Source of the DNA: a bacterium
Lineage (GTDB): Bacteria; Planctomycetota; Phycisphaerae; Phycisphaerales; UBA1924
DNA length: 12,048 nt
Assembly: GCA_002401225.1 (NCBI GenBank)
Contig: NVSM01000010.1
Location: 44,830 to 56,877, forward strand
Direction: 5' to 3'
Of this stretch, positions 1 through 7,021 are shown in pieces. The notes beneath the pieces are model-generated. The model saw nothing but the letters and a program-made list of their open reading frames with translations, searched no databases and was not told the DNA's origin. Position 1 is the first letter of the stretch. The number at the start of each line of letters is the position of its first letter. Position numbers and translations under genes: made by a program.

Positions 1-875
1 ACATGGGTGCCGTGGAAGTCTGAGCTTGAACTTGAAGTGTTGTATGCTTGGATCTTGCGATGATCATCGCCGAAGGGATCGCCTTCAGGATCGGAGAACG
101 AGCAATGATCGACCCGCACGCGTCCGTCCATCACCGCAACAAGTTGGTTCTCGCCATGAATCCCCGCGTCGTAGACCGGGAAGAACCCGTTGACATTGGA
201 CTGAACAATCCACCGATCGGTCGAGTTGCGCATCGTGATCTCAGGAGCCGATTCGACCCATTGGATCGCATCGATTTTGGAGAGCGATCGCACTGTTTGT
301 GCGCTGCCAAGAACCTCGATCATGAAGCGGTTGCCGACGAGTTCTGTACGGACAACCTCGATGCCGGCTTGTTTGGCGATCTGGGCGAGTGCGTCTTTGA
401 TCTGTTCGCCAGCGAAAAGATGGACCTGTGCAGCGACCTCGCCTTGGTCGGCGATTTTGATTCTTGATGCGGTGGTGAGTGTGCGATTGCCGATGAGCGG
501 GTCAATCTTCCAGTTGTCCTGAAACTCGACCATATTGGTGATGAATGCAAGATTGCGAAGAGCATTCAGGCGAGCGTTTTTGATGTTGACAATGTAGGCG
601 TTGGTCGGGAGGTAGTCGCCGATCTGTGTGCCTGTTGCTTGGATCTGCTGGCGAAGGGCAGGGGTGATCGGCTGATCAAGCACGATGACCATGCGATCTG
701 GGAGCCGTTGAGGCTGGGCCTGGTTGTTGATTTTGGCGTTGGGCAATGCAGCGATATCAACAGCACCTGCCTTAAGCATGAGCCTGTTTGATGGTTGGCT
801 TTGGGCATGGGCGACGGTGAGTGTTCCAGCGAGCGCAACAAGGATGCAGAGTGTAGTGTTGTGTGTAGTAGCCAT
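1..875 (-). CDS. Exported S8 (subtilisin-like) serine peptidase, N-terminal part
   Basis: Partial: 291 residues from ATG at 875 to the left edge, with no in-frame stop. Residues 1-24 form a signal peptide (hydrophobic core about 10-21, likely cleavage after AHA). Residues 60-120 and about 148-215 look like two propeptide units; the first contains the LPTNAY stretch that I associate with KP-43-like subtilase propeptides. The catalytic domain begins near 240 with GENQLVAVMDGRVRVDH, where D250 is the expected catalytic Asp, and the His motif DFHGTH (H288) follows close to the edge. The Ser of the triad lies outside the window. The Asp motif reads D-G-R instead of the usual D-T/S-G. An AAGGAG ribosome site supports the start. 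The product is expected to be secreted or envelope-bound and to cleave proteins after removal of its propeptide. Family assignment is strong; substrate is unknown. Confidence 0.88.
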   Translation of the reverse strand, partial: MATTHNTTLCILVALAGTLTVAHAQSQPSNRLMLKAGAVDIAALPNAKINNQAQPQRLPDRMVIVLDQPITPALRQQIQATGTQIGDYLPTNAYIVNIKNARLNALRNLAFITNMVEFQDNWKIDPLIGNRTLTTASRIKIADQGEVAAQVHLFAGEQIKDALAQIAKQAGIEVVRTELVGNRFMIEVLGSAQTVRSLSKIDAIQWVESAPEITMRNSTDRWIVQSNVNGFFPVYDAGIHGENQLVAVMDGRVRVDHCSFSDPEGDPFGDDHRKIQAYNTSSSSSDFHGTH

Positions 876-885
876 AAAATTCGCG

Positions 886-891
886 CTCCTT
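886..891 (-). promoter_or_regulatory. Ribosome binding site of the S8 peptidase gene
   Basis: AAGGAG on the minus strand, 10 bases before the ATG at 875. It fixes the start of a gene that has no stop within the window. Confidence 0.7.
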
Positions 892-1015
892 GAGACCGGT
901 GTCTTGGTCTGCAAACAGGTGTACAGGTGATAGGCTCATATCGGTATCGCACAAGATATACACAAGCGAAACCGCGCCAAGCGTGTGGGAACAGAAAAAT
1001 GCACACGCTATAGAC

Positions 1016-1031
1016 ATACCCGAGTGGGTAT
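1016..1031. repeat. Short hairpin in the STAS / S8 intergenic region
   Basis: Perfect 6-bp stem with a 4-base loop (ATACCCGAGTGGGTAT). On the minus strand a T5 run follows after about 15 bases, too far for a classical intrinsic terminator. It lies 110 bases after the STAS stop and 141 before the peptidase start, so it may belong to either gene's untranslated region. Confidence 0.35.
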
Positions 1032-1140
1032 CTGTCAGTCTGTACGCACGAAATGAATGGTTGGATCCATCAGCTCGAATTGCTTTGAGCCGATAACCTA
1101 AGGGGCTGGGAGCAGATCGATATCGATATTGATGAGATGA

Positions 1141-1605
1141 TCAAGCTGCGCGAACTTGGGTAAGCTCGGCATACTTCTTCTTGGCAGCGAGTACCCGTTT
1201 TTTTGCTTGCGGGCGTGCTTTGGCGGTTTGGATCACACGATCGAGCTTTGTCTTTTTGAGGATTTTGGTAATCTCTTTGGGAAGGTTATAGAGCACCAAG
1301 ATCCCGCCGATGCGTTCGAGATCGGCGCTGAGTTCTGCGAATGTGCCCAAGCAGCTCGATGGGAGCGAGTTGAGCCCACGCATCGACATCATCACCGCAG
1401 GCGGTTTTCCAGGTGTGTGAAGCCCTGTGATTTCTGCCCGTAGCTTTTTCAGATCCAGAGCACGCAGGTTCCAGCTCATCAGCCTGGCGCAGTGGACCCC
1501 TTCGTCAAGATCAATAAGCAAGAGCTGTGTATTGATCTTTGTTGAAAGAGCCGAAGCCTGTGCTGGCTGCTCAGGCGCGAGTTCGTATTCGAGTTCCGTT
1601 CGCAA
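1141..1605 (-). CDS. STAS-domain protein (anti-sigma factor antagonist-like)
   Basis: 154 residues if translation starts at the TTG at 1605; the reading frame is open further upstream but holds no ATG or GTG, and a GGGGG stretch about 8 bases upstream is a weak ribosome site. The body matches a STAS fold: the beta strand at 70-76 (AVMMSM), then 79-88 aligned with the family's D-S-S-G-L-G switch loop, then helix and strand (GGILVLYNLP, 100-109) and the ending KKTKLDRVI (117-125). The switch loop reads P82-S83-S84-C85-L-G. The phosphorylatable Ser position is kept, but Asp has become Pro and Gly has become Cys. A basic Lys/Arg-rich tail follows (130-154). STAS proteins usually bind an anti-sigma or kinase partner; none is encoded nearby. 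The partner, and whether this one is phosphorylated, cannot be told from sequence. Confidence 0.72.
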   Translation of the reverse strand: MRTELEYELAPEQPAQASALSTKINTQLLLIDLDEGVHCARLMSWNLRALDLKKLRAEITGLHTPGKPPAVMMSMRGLNSLPSSCLGTFAELSADLERIGGILVLYNLPKEITKILKKTKLDRVIQTAKARPQAKKRVLAAKKKYAELTQVRAA

Positions 1606-1691
1606 GATTTTGCCCCCGTTGATCCTGTCAGATCCGATCAGATCATGTTGGTTATCGAGCCTTTCGCCAGAATAGGCAGCTCATAGATAAA

Positions 1692-1719
1692 CTTGCAAAG
1701 AAGCGAGAGCGATTGCAAG
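1692..1719 (-). terminator. Possible weak terminator downstream of mntR
   Basis: Inverted repeat CTTGCAA / TTGCAAG with a 14-base loop, followed on the minus strand by TTTATCT. It lies about 60 bases after the mntR stop and before the STAS gene. The stem is AT-rich with a large loop, so termination strength would be low. Confidence 0.3.
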
Positions 1720-1777
1720 CCCAGAGCAAGGCTCATAAGCAAAGCCGATCGTCAGCGGTAGGGTTGTGCTGATTGGG

Positions 1778-2248
1778 TTATTGCCCAGCAGGGTTATCGT
1801 CGCCGAGCGGCGAGTTCGAAACCGCATGGGTAATTGTACACAAGGCTGCGAGTGTCTCGGCAGAGACATGATGCTCGATGCCTTCTGCATCAATCTGTGC
1901 CTGCTTCTCTTCGACCCCGATAGCAAGCAAAAACCGTAACACAACCAAATGGCGTTCGTGCGATTCATGAGCCATCGCTTTGCCAGTATCGGTTAAGAAG
2001 ATCGGCTTGTGTGGCTCGGTGGTCACCAAGCCCTCTTTGCAGAGCCGAGCGATAATCCGGGTCACGGTGACATGGCTCACGCCCATAACCTCTGCGAGTT
2101 CACCCACACGGGCCGAGCCTCGCTCTTCGATGAGCTGGGCGATCGCTTCGACATAATCCTCTGCGGTTTCATCACGATGCGCCCGGCGGGTCGAGTGGAA
2201 CCGCTCGGGTTGGGAGATATCGGGTTTGCTCTTGTCGGGCATACGCAC
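1778..2248 (-). CDS. mntR: MntR/DtxR-family manganese-dependent transcriptional regulator
   Basis: 156 residues from GTG at 2248; an ATG two codons later (2242) is an equally good start, and neither has a clear ribosome site. A winged-helix DNA-binding domain spans about 28-92 (recognition helix region SHVTVTRIIARL, 58-69), followed by a dimerisation helix and metal domain. All six Mn ligands known from Bacillus subtilis MntR have counterparts: D31, E34, H100, E122, E125 and H126, the last three within AEGIEHHVS. Overall form and length match the E. coli-type MntR (about 155 residues) with no SH3-like C-terminal domain. It is expected to repress Mn2+ uptake or activate efflux when Mn2+ is bound. 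No transporter gene is in the window. It lies 40-46 bases after the DUF167 gene on the same strand and is probably co-transcribed with it. Confidence 0.87.
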   Translation of the reverse strand: MRMPDKSKPDISQPERFHSTRRAHRDETAEDYVEAIAQLIEERGSARVGELAEVMGVSHVTVTRIIARLCKEGLVTTEPHKPIFLTDTGKAMAHESHERHLVVLRFLLAIGVEEKQAQIDAEGIEHHVSAETLAALCTITHAVSNSPLGDDNPAGQ

Positions 2249-2288
2249 AGAGTGTATCCGTTTGATCTGGAAAGTTGATCGAGAGAGA

Positions 2289-2600
2289 TCAGTTTGGTTC
2301 GAGTTGGATCACAGCAGCATCAATATCCAACGCTCGCGAGATATGTTCAAGCGAACAGCCGACAAGTTTGACGGTTTTTTCGGGGTTGGTGTGCCCCTTA
2401 TAGATCTCGATTTGGGCGGGTTTGATATCGAGTGCTTTGGCAAGCAGCTTGCAGATGGCTTTGTTCGCCTTGCCGTCCTCGGGGGCGGCGCTGATACGGA
2501 TCTTAAGCCGATCGCCAAGCAAACCTGCGATTGCGTCTCGTGATGCGCCGGGGACCGCCTTGATACGGATAAGAATCGGTTCTTGTGGATTGGACGCCAT
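2289..2600 (-). CDS. DUF167 / UPF0235 (YggU-like) family protein
   Basis: 103 residues from ATG. It shows the family pattern along its whole length: VPGASRD (16-22), then the highly conserved AAPEDGKANKA (38-48), then helix LLAKAL and the G-x-T-N-P-E-K-T-V segment (69-77) where many relatives have a Ser-Arg pair before the Lys. Length is typical (about 95-110). These small alpha/beta proteins are widespread in bacteria, archaea and eukaryotes; their molecular function is not established. The gene starts 18 bases after the stop of the FG-GAP protein and runs into mntR, suggesting one transcript. Confidence 0.88.
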   Translation of the reverse strand: MASNPQEPILIRIKAVPGASRDAIAGLLGDRLKIRISAAPEDGKANKAICKLLAKALDIKPAQIEIYKGHTNPEKTVKLVGCSLEHISRALDIDAAVIQLEPN

Positions 2601-2618
2601 GATGTTTCGAGAACTTGC

Positions 2619-4397
2619 TCAGCCGCAAGGCGTTGGGAACTGCATGATAAAACTCATGATGTCGTTGAAATCGAGCGAGCCATCATCATTCATATCTGCA
2701 CCTAGATCGCCAGCCATGTAGGTCTGGAGGAAGGTCGAGATATCAAAGTAGTCAAAGTTGCCATCTTGGGTGAAATCCAGTTGATGGTATGCGAAGACGG
2801 TGAGTTCTTGGTCGGCTGGCACATCAACAAGCGTGGTTACCGTTCCGTCGTTCCATTCAATGCGGACTTGATCGACAACCGCTTGGTCGGCGAGCCCGAA
2901 GTGGATGGTCATCTCCGATTGTCCAAGGTAGCCGCTCGAGCCGTCAACCACGCGAAGGTGGTCTTGGCCGTTGTAGGTCGCGACGACGCGTGTGCCATAG
3001 CCCATCGGCGCGAGGCACGGGTGGTTGTCGGTGTTGAGGTTGATGCGAAGATAGCGAGTGAAGTCATCAAACCCAAGGTTGTTGCGGTAGATACGGAACG
3101 GGCCGCCATTGTCTACGAAAGCGAGGTCGAGATCTCCATCATGATCATAATCAAACTGGATGAGTCCTCGTCCGTTGATATTGAATGTCAGCCCGGTGAT
3201 GTTGGCGATATCTGAGAAGTTGGCGTTGCCGTCGTTACTCCAGAACCGTGTAGGGACACTTGGCCATGAAGGCCAGCCGCTTGTCGCGACCATGTCGATG
3301 TCGCCATCGTTGTCATGGTCTCCGCTGACCACACCCCAGCCCCAACCGATATCCCCGACGCCGCGTACGGTTGCTTGATTGAGGAAGTTTGGATTGGCCG
3401 ATTCGTTGTTTCCAAGCCCCATGTAGAGTGTGTTGTAATAGCTTGCGGTCTCGACATAGATATTGGTCATGAACCAATCGAGCATGCCATCGCCATTAAA
3501 ATCAGCGACCGTCGCGCCCATGCCGTTGTTGTTGTCGACGATTCCCGACTCTTCGGTGGTATCACGGAAGGTGATTTGCCCGTTTTCGTCTGGGCCGTTG
3601 TTGATGTAGAGGAATGAGGTGGTGAAGTCTGCCGTCAAGAGCAGGTCTGGGTATCGATCGTTGTTCACATCAACAAACTTAGGAGTAAACCCACGAATGA
3701 TCGTATCGTTTTCAGGAAGTACAGCCTGCGAAACATCGGTGTAGTGCCCGGTGCCGTCGTTCTCATAGAGCCGATTGCCGTTCTCAAAGAAACCCCATGT
3801 CGCGACATAGAGATCAAGATCTCCGTCGAGATCCATATCACCAAAGCACACGCCTTTGCCGCCGACGATCCCGAAGATATCGTTGACGCCGCGTTGGGCA
3901 GCTTGTTCCGAGAACGAATACTGCCCGTTCTTGTCTGGGCCGTTGTTGATATAGAGCAGGTTCTTGGCGGTGGTTGCTTGGGCATCTGACGGGCCATAGG
4001 ACACGACATACAGATCGGGCAAGCCGTCGTTGTTCACATCACCAACGGCGCTGCCGAACCCATAATGGGTATAGGCGATGCCATAGAGATCAGCCTCGTC
4101 GATGAATGTTCCGTCTTGTTGGTTGATGTAGAGCATGTCGGGCGTGGTGCCCAATCCAGAGATGTAGAGGTCTGGCCAAGAGTCATTGTTAAAGTCGCCA
4201 ACACTCATCCCGCCAGACATGACATTGTGCTGGCCGGTGTATCCAGGTGCAGGCACGGTGGTCGCGTTGATCCCGGTTTGTTGATTCACAAGTGTGTAGG
4301 AAGGGTCGATTGCCAAGGATGTTGCGGAGAGTCCGCCAAGAGTCATCGTGAGGGCGATGATGAGTGGTGTAGAGTTTTTCGTTGTCCGAGTGTTCAT
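2619..4397 (-). CDS. Exported FG-GAP/VCBS-repeat and ASPIC/UnbV protein with dockerin-like C-terminus
   Basis: 592 residues from ATG at 4397, chosen because it opens a signal peptide (MNTRTTKNST then a hydrophobic segment 11-29) and follows GGAAGG; the frame is open to 4529, but the extra 44 residues do not look like an export signal. Seven Asp-rich calcium-binding loops of the D-x-N/D-x-D-G-x-x-D type sit at about 68, 120, 187, 243, 299, 360 and 416, as in FG-GAP blades of an integrin-like beta-propeller. Residues about 448-535 match the ASPIC/UnbV domain (GYGTRV, GSSGYLGQS, HFGLA, VRIEWNDG). A pair of EF-hand-like loops (541 and 568) resembling dockerin type I repeats follows, and the chain ends in PTPCG. 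Expected to be secreted or surface-attached, binding Ca2+; such proteins bind surfaces or carbohydrate. No catalytic motif was seen. First gene of a likely operon. Confidence 0.85.
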   Translation of the reverse strand: MNTRTTKNSTPLIIALTMTLGGLSATSLAIDPSYTLVNQQTGINATTVPAPGYTGQHNVMSGGMSVGDFNNDSWPDLYISGLGTTPDMLYINQQDGTFIDEADLYGIAYTHYGFGSAVGDVNNDGLPDLYVVSYGPSDAQATTAKNLLYINNGPDKNGQYSFSEQAAQRGVNDIFGIVGGKGVCFGDMDLDGDLDLYVATWGFFENGNRLYENDGTGHYTDVSQAVLPENDTIIRGFTPKFVDVNNDRYPDLLLTADFTTSFLYINNGPDENGQITFRDTTEESGIVDNNNGMGATVADFNGDGMLDWFMTNIYVETASYYNTLYMGLGNNESANPNFLNQATVRGVGDIGWGWGVVSGDHDNDGDIDMVATSGWPSWPSVPTRFWSNDGNANFSDIANITGLTFNINGRGLIQFDYDHDGDLDLAFVDNGGPFRIYRNNLGFDDFTRYLRINLNTDNHPCLAPMGYGTRVVATYNGQDHLRVVDGSSGYLGQSEMTIHFGLADQAVVDQVRIEWNDGTVTTLVDVPADQELTVFAYHQLDFTQDGNFDYFDISTFLQTYMAGDLGADMNDDGSLDFNDIMSFIMQFPTPCG

Positions 4398-4459
4398 TTC
4401 TTCGAGCCTTCCGTTGCGAGTGCTTGTGAAGCTGAGGATGATATGGGCTTGTCGCTGTG

Positions 4460-4488
4460 TATACAGAATAACCCACGCACAAAACCAA
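4460..4488 (-). promoter_or_regulatory. Candidate sigma-70 promoter for the FG-GAP protein gene
   Basis: Minus strand: TTGGTT (4483-4488), 17-base spacer, TGTATA (4460-4465), about 63 bases upstream of the ATG at 4397. The hexamers match the consensus only partly, so this is tentative. No other gene lies in 4398-4663; the rest of that stretch shows no further structure I can support. Confidence 0.35.
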
Positions 4489-4663
4489 GGCTTCGCAAGA
4501 AGCATGACACGGTTTTCGGAGCAATTCAAGGACTTATAACGCAGAATCCACCAAATTGGGCATTACTCGGGCAATCTGCACATCTCAAAGCAGCATAGCC
4601 AGTTGTTTGGAAGTGTTGTCTACCGATAACGGTGTGAGTTGGCGTTCATTGCGGAGCTTTGGG

Positions 4664-5608
4664 TCATGAACGAATAGCTGCTTTTTTGCGTGATGATTTC
4701 TTATTCTTTGGTCGCCGGGTCGCGTGGATCGCTGTCGAGCCGCCGCGAAGTGCGTCGAGTTCTCGGACGGGCCCTTGGATAATTCGATCGAACGCCATTT
4801 CGGCATTGGCCTTAGAATATTCGGTCCCGATGAAGTGTCGCCCCATCGCGTGCGCGATCACGCCGGTGGTGCCGCTGCCGAGGAACGGATCAAGAACGGT
4901 ATCGCCAGTGTTGGACGAGCAAGCGATCACGCGTTGAAGATAGAGTTCAGGGAGTTGGTTGTCGTGCTTGGCTCGGCGTTCTTTGTTGTTGCCTTGAATG
5001 CGCCCCCAGAACTTGCCATACCACACATCCATAGGCACGCGCATGCCCGCGGGCATGCCGTCGCGTTTGGATTCGGTGCGTGGATCGCCATAGATCGCGC
5101 GTCGGTCCGATTCTTCTAAGATCGGATCCGCATTCCATGTTCGGCTTTCTGGATCTTTGCAGAAGTACAGCGCGTGCACCTTTGAGTTAATGAACTTGCC
5201 GGTGGTGTTTTGTCCAAAGCGGTAATGCCAGATGCACCAGTTGACCATGTGCATTGATTTCTTGAGATGCACCACGATCTCGGCTGCGCTGTCGTCGGGG
5301 ATGTTGACCCACATCGAGCCCGTAGGCTTGAGCGCATCGACGCACAGATCAAGCCATTCGTAAGTGAAATCAAGATATTCCGCGCGAGAGAGCGCTGCGT
5401 CATCCCAAGCATCGCCCGTTTCGTGGCGATCGTAATCGCGTGCCCAGTTGAACGGCGGATCAGCAAAGACCAGATCAACCGACGAGTTTTTTACCTCATC
5501 AAACTTGGCAAGCTGCTCTCGGCAATCGCCAATACGAACCGCTGCGACAACACCAGTGTCGGCGTGCGTGTGGGTGAGATCGGGTTTGGTGGTTTTTGAT
5601 TTGGACAT
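4664..5608 (-). CDS. Beta-class DNA methyltransferase, probably N6-adenine, without a partner nuclease
   Basis: 314 residues from ATG at 5608; a GTG at 5662 would add 18 residues, and neither start has a clear ribosome site. The catalytic motif IV, SVDLVFADPPFN (DPPF at 50-53), comes first and the SAM-binding motif I, LDPFLGSGTTG (about 239-249), comes late, the order of beta-class enzymes such as CcrM. Between them, KHDNQLPELYLQRVI (214-228) aligns with the HPTQKPxxLL region seen in CcrM-type enzymes. DPPF favours N6-adenine over N4-cytosine. A very basic tail follows (298-314, PKNKKSSRKKAA). There is no restriction gene or specificity subunit in the window, so it is probably a solitary methylase with a regulatory or protective role; the target site is not deducible. 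It lies 112 bases after the unknown gene at 5721-6104. Confidence 0.85.
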   Translation of the reverse strand: MSKSKTTKPDLTHTHADTGVVAAVRIGDCREQLAKFDEVKNSSVDLVFADPPFNWARDYDRHETGDAWDDAALSRAEYLDFTYEWLDLCVDALKPTGSMWVNIPDDSAAEIVVHLKKSMHMVNWCIWHYRFGQNTTGKFINSKVHALYFCKDPESRTWNADPILEESDRRAIYGDPRTESKRDGMPAGMRVPMDVWYGKFWGRIQGNNKERRAKHDNQLPELYLQRVIACSSNTGDTVLDPFLGSGTTGVIAHAMGRHFIGTEYSKANAEMAFDRIIQGPVRELDALRGGSTAIHATRRPKNKKSSRKKAAIRS

Positions 5609-5720
5609 AAGCTGAGTTGATTCGAATTGCAGAGTGTATCCGAGCATAGTGTCTCGCGCCACCTTGCGCCAGTGGTTTGTCGATCTATCTGTTGTGGAAC
5701 TGCTGTTGAATAATTAGCCT

Positions 5721-6104
5721 TCAACAATCAGCTTTGGGTTGGCAGATCAAGATTCGGATCGGCTTACCCATGTGGCGTGCGCCAAGCACCGCCAATGGGC
5801 GTTGGACGCCTTGGACCTGTGTTCGGCAGGCTTTGGGGTTTTTGAAGAGCGCATCGGATGTGGTGCGCCCGAGCGACGCACGCATTTTATCGAGAAATGA
5901 ATCGAGAGATTCGATTCGGAGAATGACATCGATCGCCCGTTTTTTGGTGATCTGTACGCCGAGTTGGAACGACTCGCCGTCAGCGATGATCGGCGGGAGA
6001 TCGATTGTTCGAAACGCATTGAGCCATTCGATCGCAGCATACCCGCCGTCTTGGGCATAGCGGATCACACGGATTTGATGCATGTTCGGGCTTGCCATGG
6101 TCAT
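5721..6104 (-). CDS. Conserved-looking protein of unknown function, 127 residues
   Basis: I do not recognise this protein. ATG at 6104 follows AGGATAGGATGA, a usable ribosome site; ATGs at 6098 and 6083 are alternatives. It looks real: it fills the space between the methyltransferase and the divergent glycosyltransferase, uses codons like its neighbours and leaves no other plausible gene. The chain is soluble with no signal peptide or membrane segment. Its N-terminal part predicts beta strands (QIRVIRYAQDGG, AAIEWLNAF), the middle is mixed and charged (ITKKRAIDVILRIESLDSF, 52-70), and the end has a strand-like stretch (KPIRILICQP) with a terminal Cys. It is divergent from the glycosyltransferase across about 53 bases and could share a transcript with the downstream DNA methyltransferase. 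Confidence 0.62.
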   Translation of the reverse strand: MTMASPNMHQIRVIRYAQDGGYAAIEWLNAFRTIDLPPIIADGESFQLGVQITKKRAIDVILRIESLDSFLDKMRASLGRTTSDALFKNPKACRTQVQGVQRPLAVLGARHMGKPIRILICQPKADC

Positions 6105-6157
6105 TCATCCTATCCTCTTTCACAAGCGTTCATGCCCAGCAAGAGAGATTCTTCGCG

Positions 6158-6994
6158 ATGCCCAATAACGAGCCCAATAGCCAGAGCAATATAAAAGCAG
6201 ATCAAACCGAACCTGTCGGCTTGGCGGTGGTCATATGTACATTCAACAACATACGCACCATCGAACCCGTCTTAGAGAGCATCGCGCCGATCGCCGACCG
6301 GATCGTGATTGTCGATTCTGGCTCGACCGACGAGACGCTTGAGATTGTTGCCAAATACAACACCAAGGTGATCCATCGCCCTTGGCCTGGCCCGGTCGAT
6401 CAAAAACAGTTCGCGATCGATACATCACCCGATGCAAGATGGGTGTTGTTGCTTGATTCAGACGAGATCATCGAGCCGACCCTTCAGCGAGCATTGGCCA
6501 AAGCGGTCGCGGATGATGATCCGAGCGTTGATGGCTGGACGATCAATCGGATCGTTCGCATGTTCGGTACCGACCTGCTCCATACCTATCAGCCAGAACG
6601 CCGGCTGCGTCTTATTCGTGGCGGCATCGGCCAAGTTGTTGGCATCGGGCCAGAAGGCAAAGGCGGGCACGACCGGATCGATATCGCAGGCAAGGTTGGT
6701 AATCTTGAAGGCAACTGCATCCATGACAGCTGGGCCGATCTCGATGCGATGATGCAACAGCATATGAACTTCGCCCGCCGAGCAGCGTTGTACAACCCCA
6801 AAGGCGGACGAGCGATCGATATCCTGACCCGTCCGCCGATCGCGATGTTCAAGCAGTATGTCCTCAAGCAAGGTTTCCGCGACGGCAAAGCCGGTTTCTT
6901 CGCCTCCGCTACCGTCTTCTGCGGCACCCTCATGAAACACCTCTACATCGCTCGGCAAAAATGGATCCATCGAGAAGAAGAGATCAATCGCTAA
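6158..6994 (+). CDS. Family 2 glycosyltransferase (WaaE/LgtF-like)
   Basis: 278 residues from ATG at 6158; an upstream in-frame ATG at 6092 would overlap the divergent gene and adds an unlikely leader. GT-A fold signature: the first strand LAVVICTFNN (22-31), then RIVIVDSGSTDET (48-60), and the metal-binding DSDE (100-103) after WVLLL. The remaining part, with R-rich RRLRLIRGG and the C-terminal amphipathic block KQYVLKQGFRDGKAGFFASATVF, matches the cytosolic, membrane-associated WaaE/KdtX/LgtF group that adds sugars to lipopolysaccharide cores. It should transfer a hexose from a nucleotide sugar to a glycan or lipid acceptor at the inner face of the membrane. The acceptor is unknown. A small membrane ORF follows after 27 bases, likely on the same transcript. 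Confidence 0.87.
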   Translation: MPNNEPNSQSNIKADQTEPVGLAVVICTFNNIRTIEPVLESIAPIADRIVIVDSGSTDETLEIVAKYNTKVIHRPWPGPVDQKQFAIDTSPDARWVLLLDSDEIIEPTLQRALAKAVADDDPSVDGWTINRIVRMFGTDLLHTYQPERRLRLIRGGIGQVVGIGPEGKGGHDRIDIAGKVGNLEGNCIHDSWADLDAMMQQHMNFARRAALYNPKGGRAIDILTRPPIAMFKQYVLKQGFRDGKAGFFASATVFCGTLMKHLYIARQKWIHREEEINR

Positions 6995-7011
6995 GGCACA
7001 ACAAGCAAGGC

Positions 7012-7017
7012 AAGGAG
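7012..7017 (+). promoter_or_regulatory. Strong ribosome binding site before a small ORF
   Basis: AAGGAG four bases before the ATG at 7022. It is the main reason to treat this short reading frame as a real gene start. Confidence 0.6.
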
Positions 7018-7021
7018 CGCG

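Larger units (their letters stand above)
876..1140. other. Intergenic stretch between STAS gene and S8 peptidase
   Basis: This stretch of 265 bases has no convincing gene. It holds a hairpin (ATACCC-GAGT-GGGTAT, 1016-1031; outer GAC/GTC pairs are possible across a 2-base bulge) and a 12-bp perfect palindrome, ATCGATATCGAT, at 1116-1127 just after the STAS stop. I could not place a convincing sigma-70 promoter for the peptidase gene, although weak matches exist around 940-965. Confidence 0.5.

Noticed and set aside
320..1017. Minus-strand open frames of 81-146 codons at 320-565, 566-1006 and 772-1017
   Set aside because: They are out of frame with the subtilase reading frame from 875, which has a signal peptide and family motifs and covers the region.
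4065..4598. Plus-strand frame of 177 codons opposite the FG-GAP gene start
   Set aside because: Antisense shadow; no ribosome site and no recognisable fold.
2248..5642. A 13-base match (CGGATACACTCTG on the minus strand) upstream of both mntR (2248-2260) and the DNA methyltransferase (5630-5642)
   Set aside because: One or two chance 13-mer matches are expected in 12 kb, and no convincing -35 lies at the right distance in either copy.
4664..6104. A restriction-modification or other defence system
   Set aside because: No nuclease, specificity subunit or other defence domain is visible next to the methyltransferase.
6458..6970. Minus-strand frame of 170 codons opposite the glycosyltransferase
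   Set aside because: Antisense shadow of a gene with a clear GT-A signature on the plus strand.
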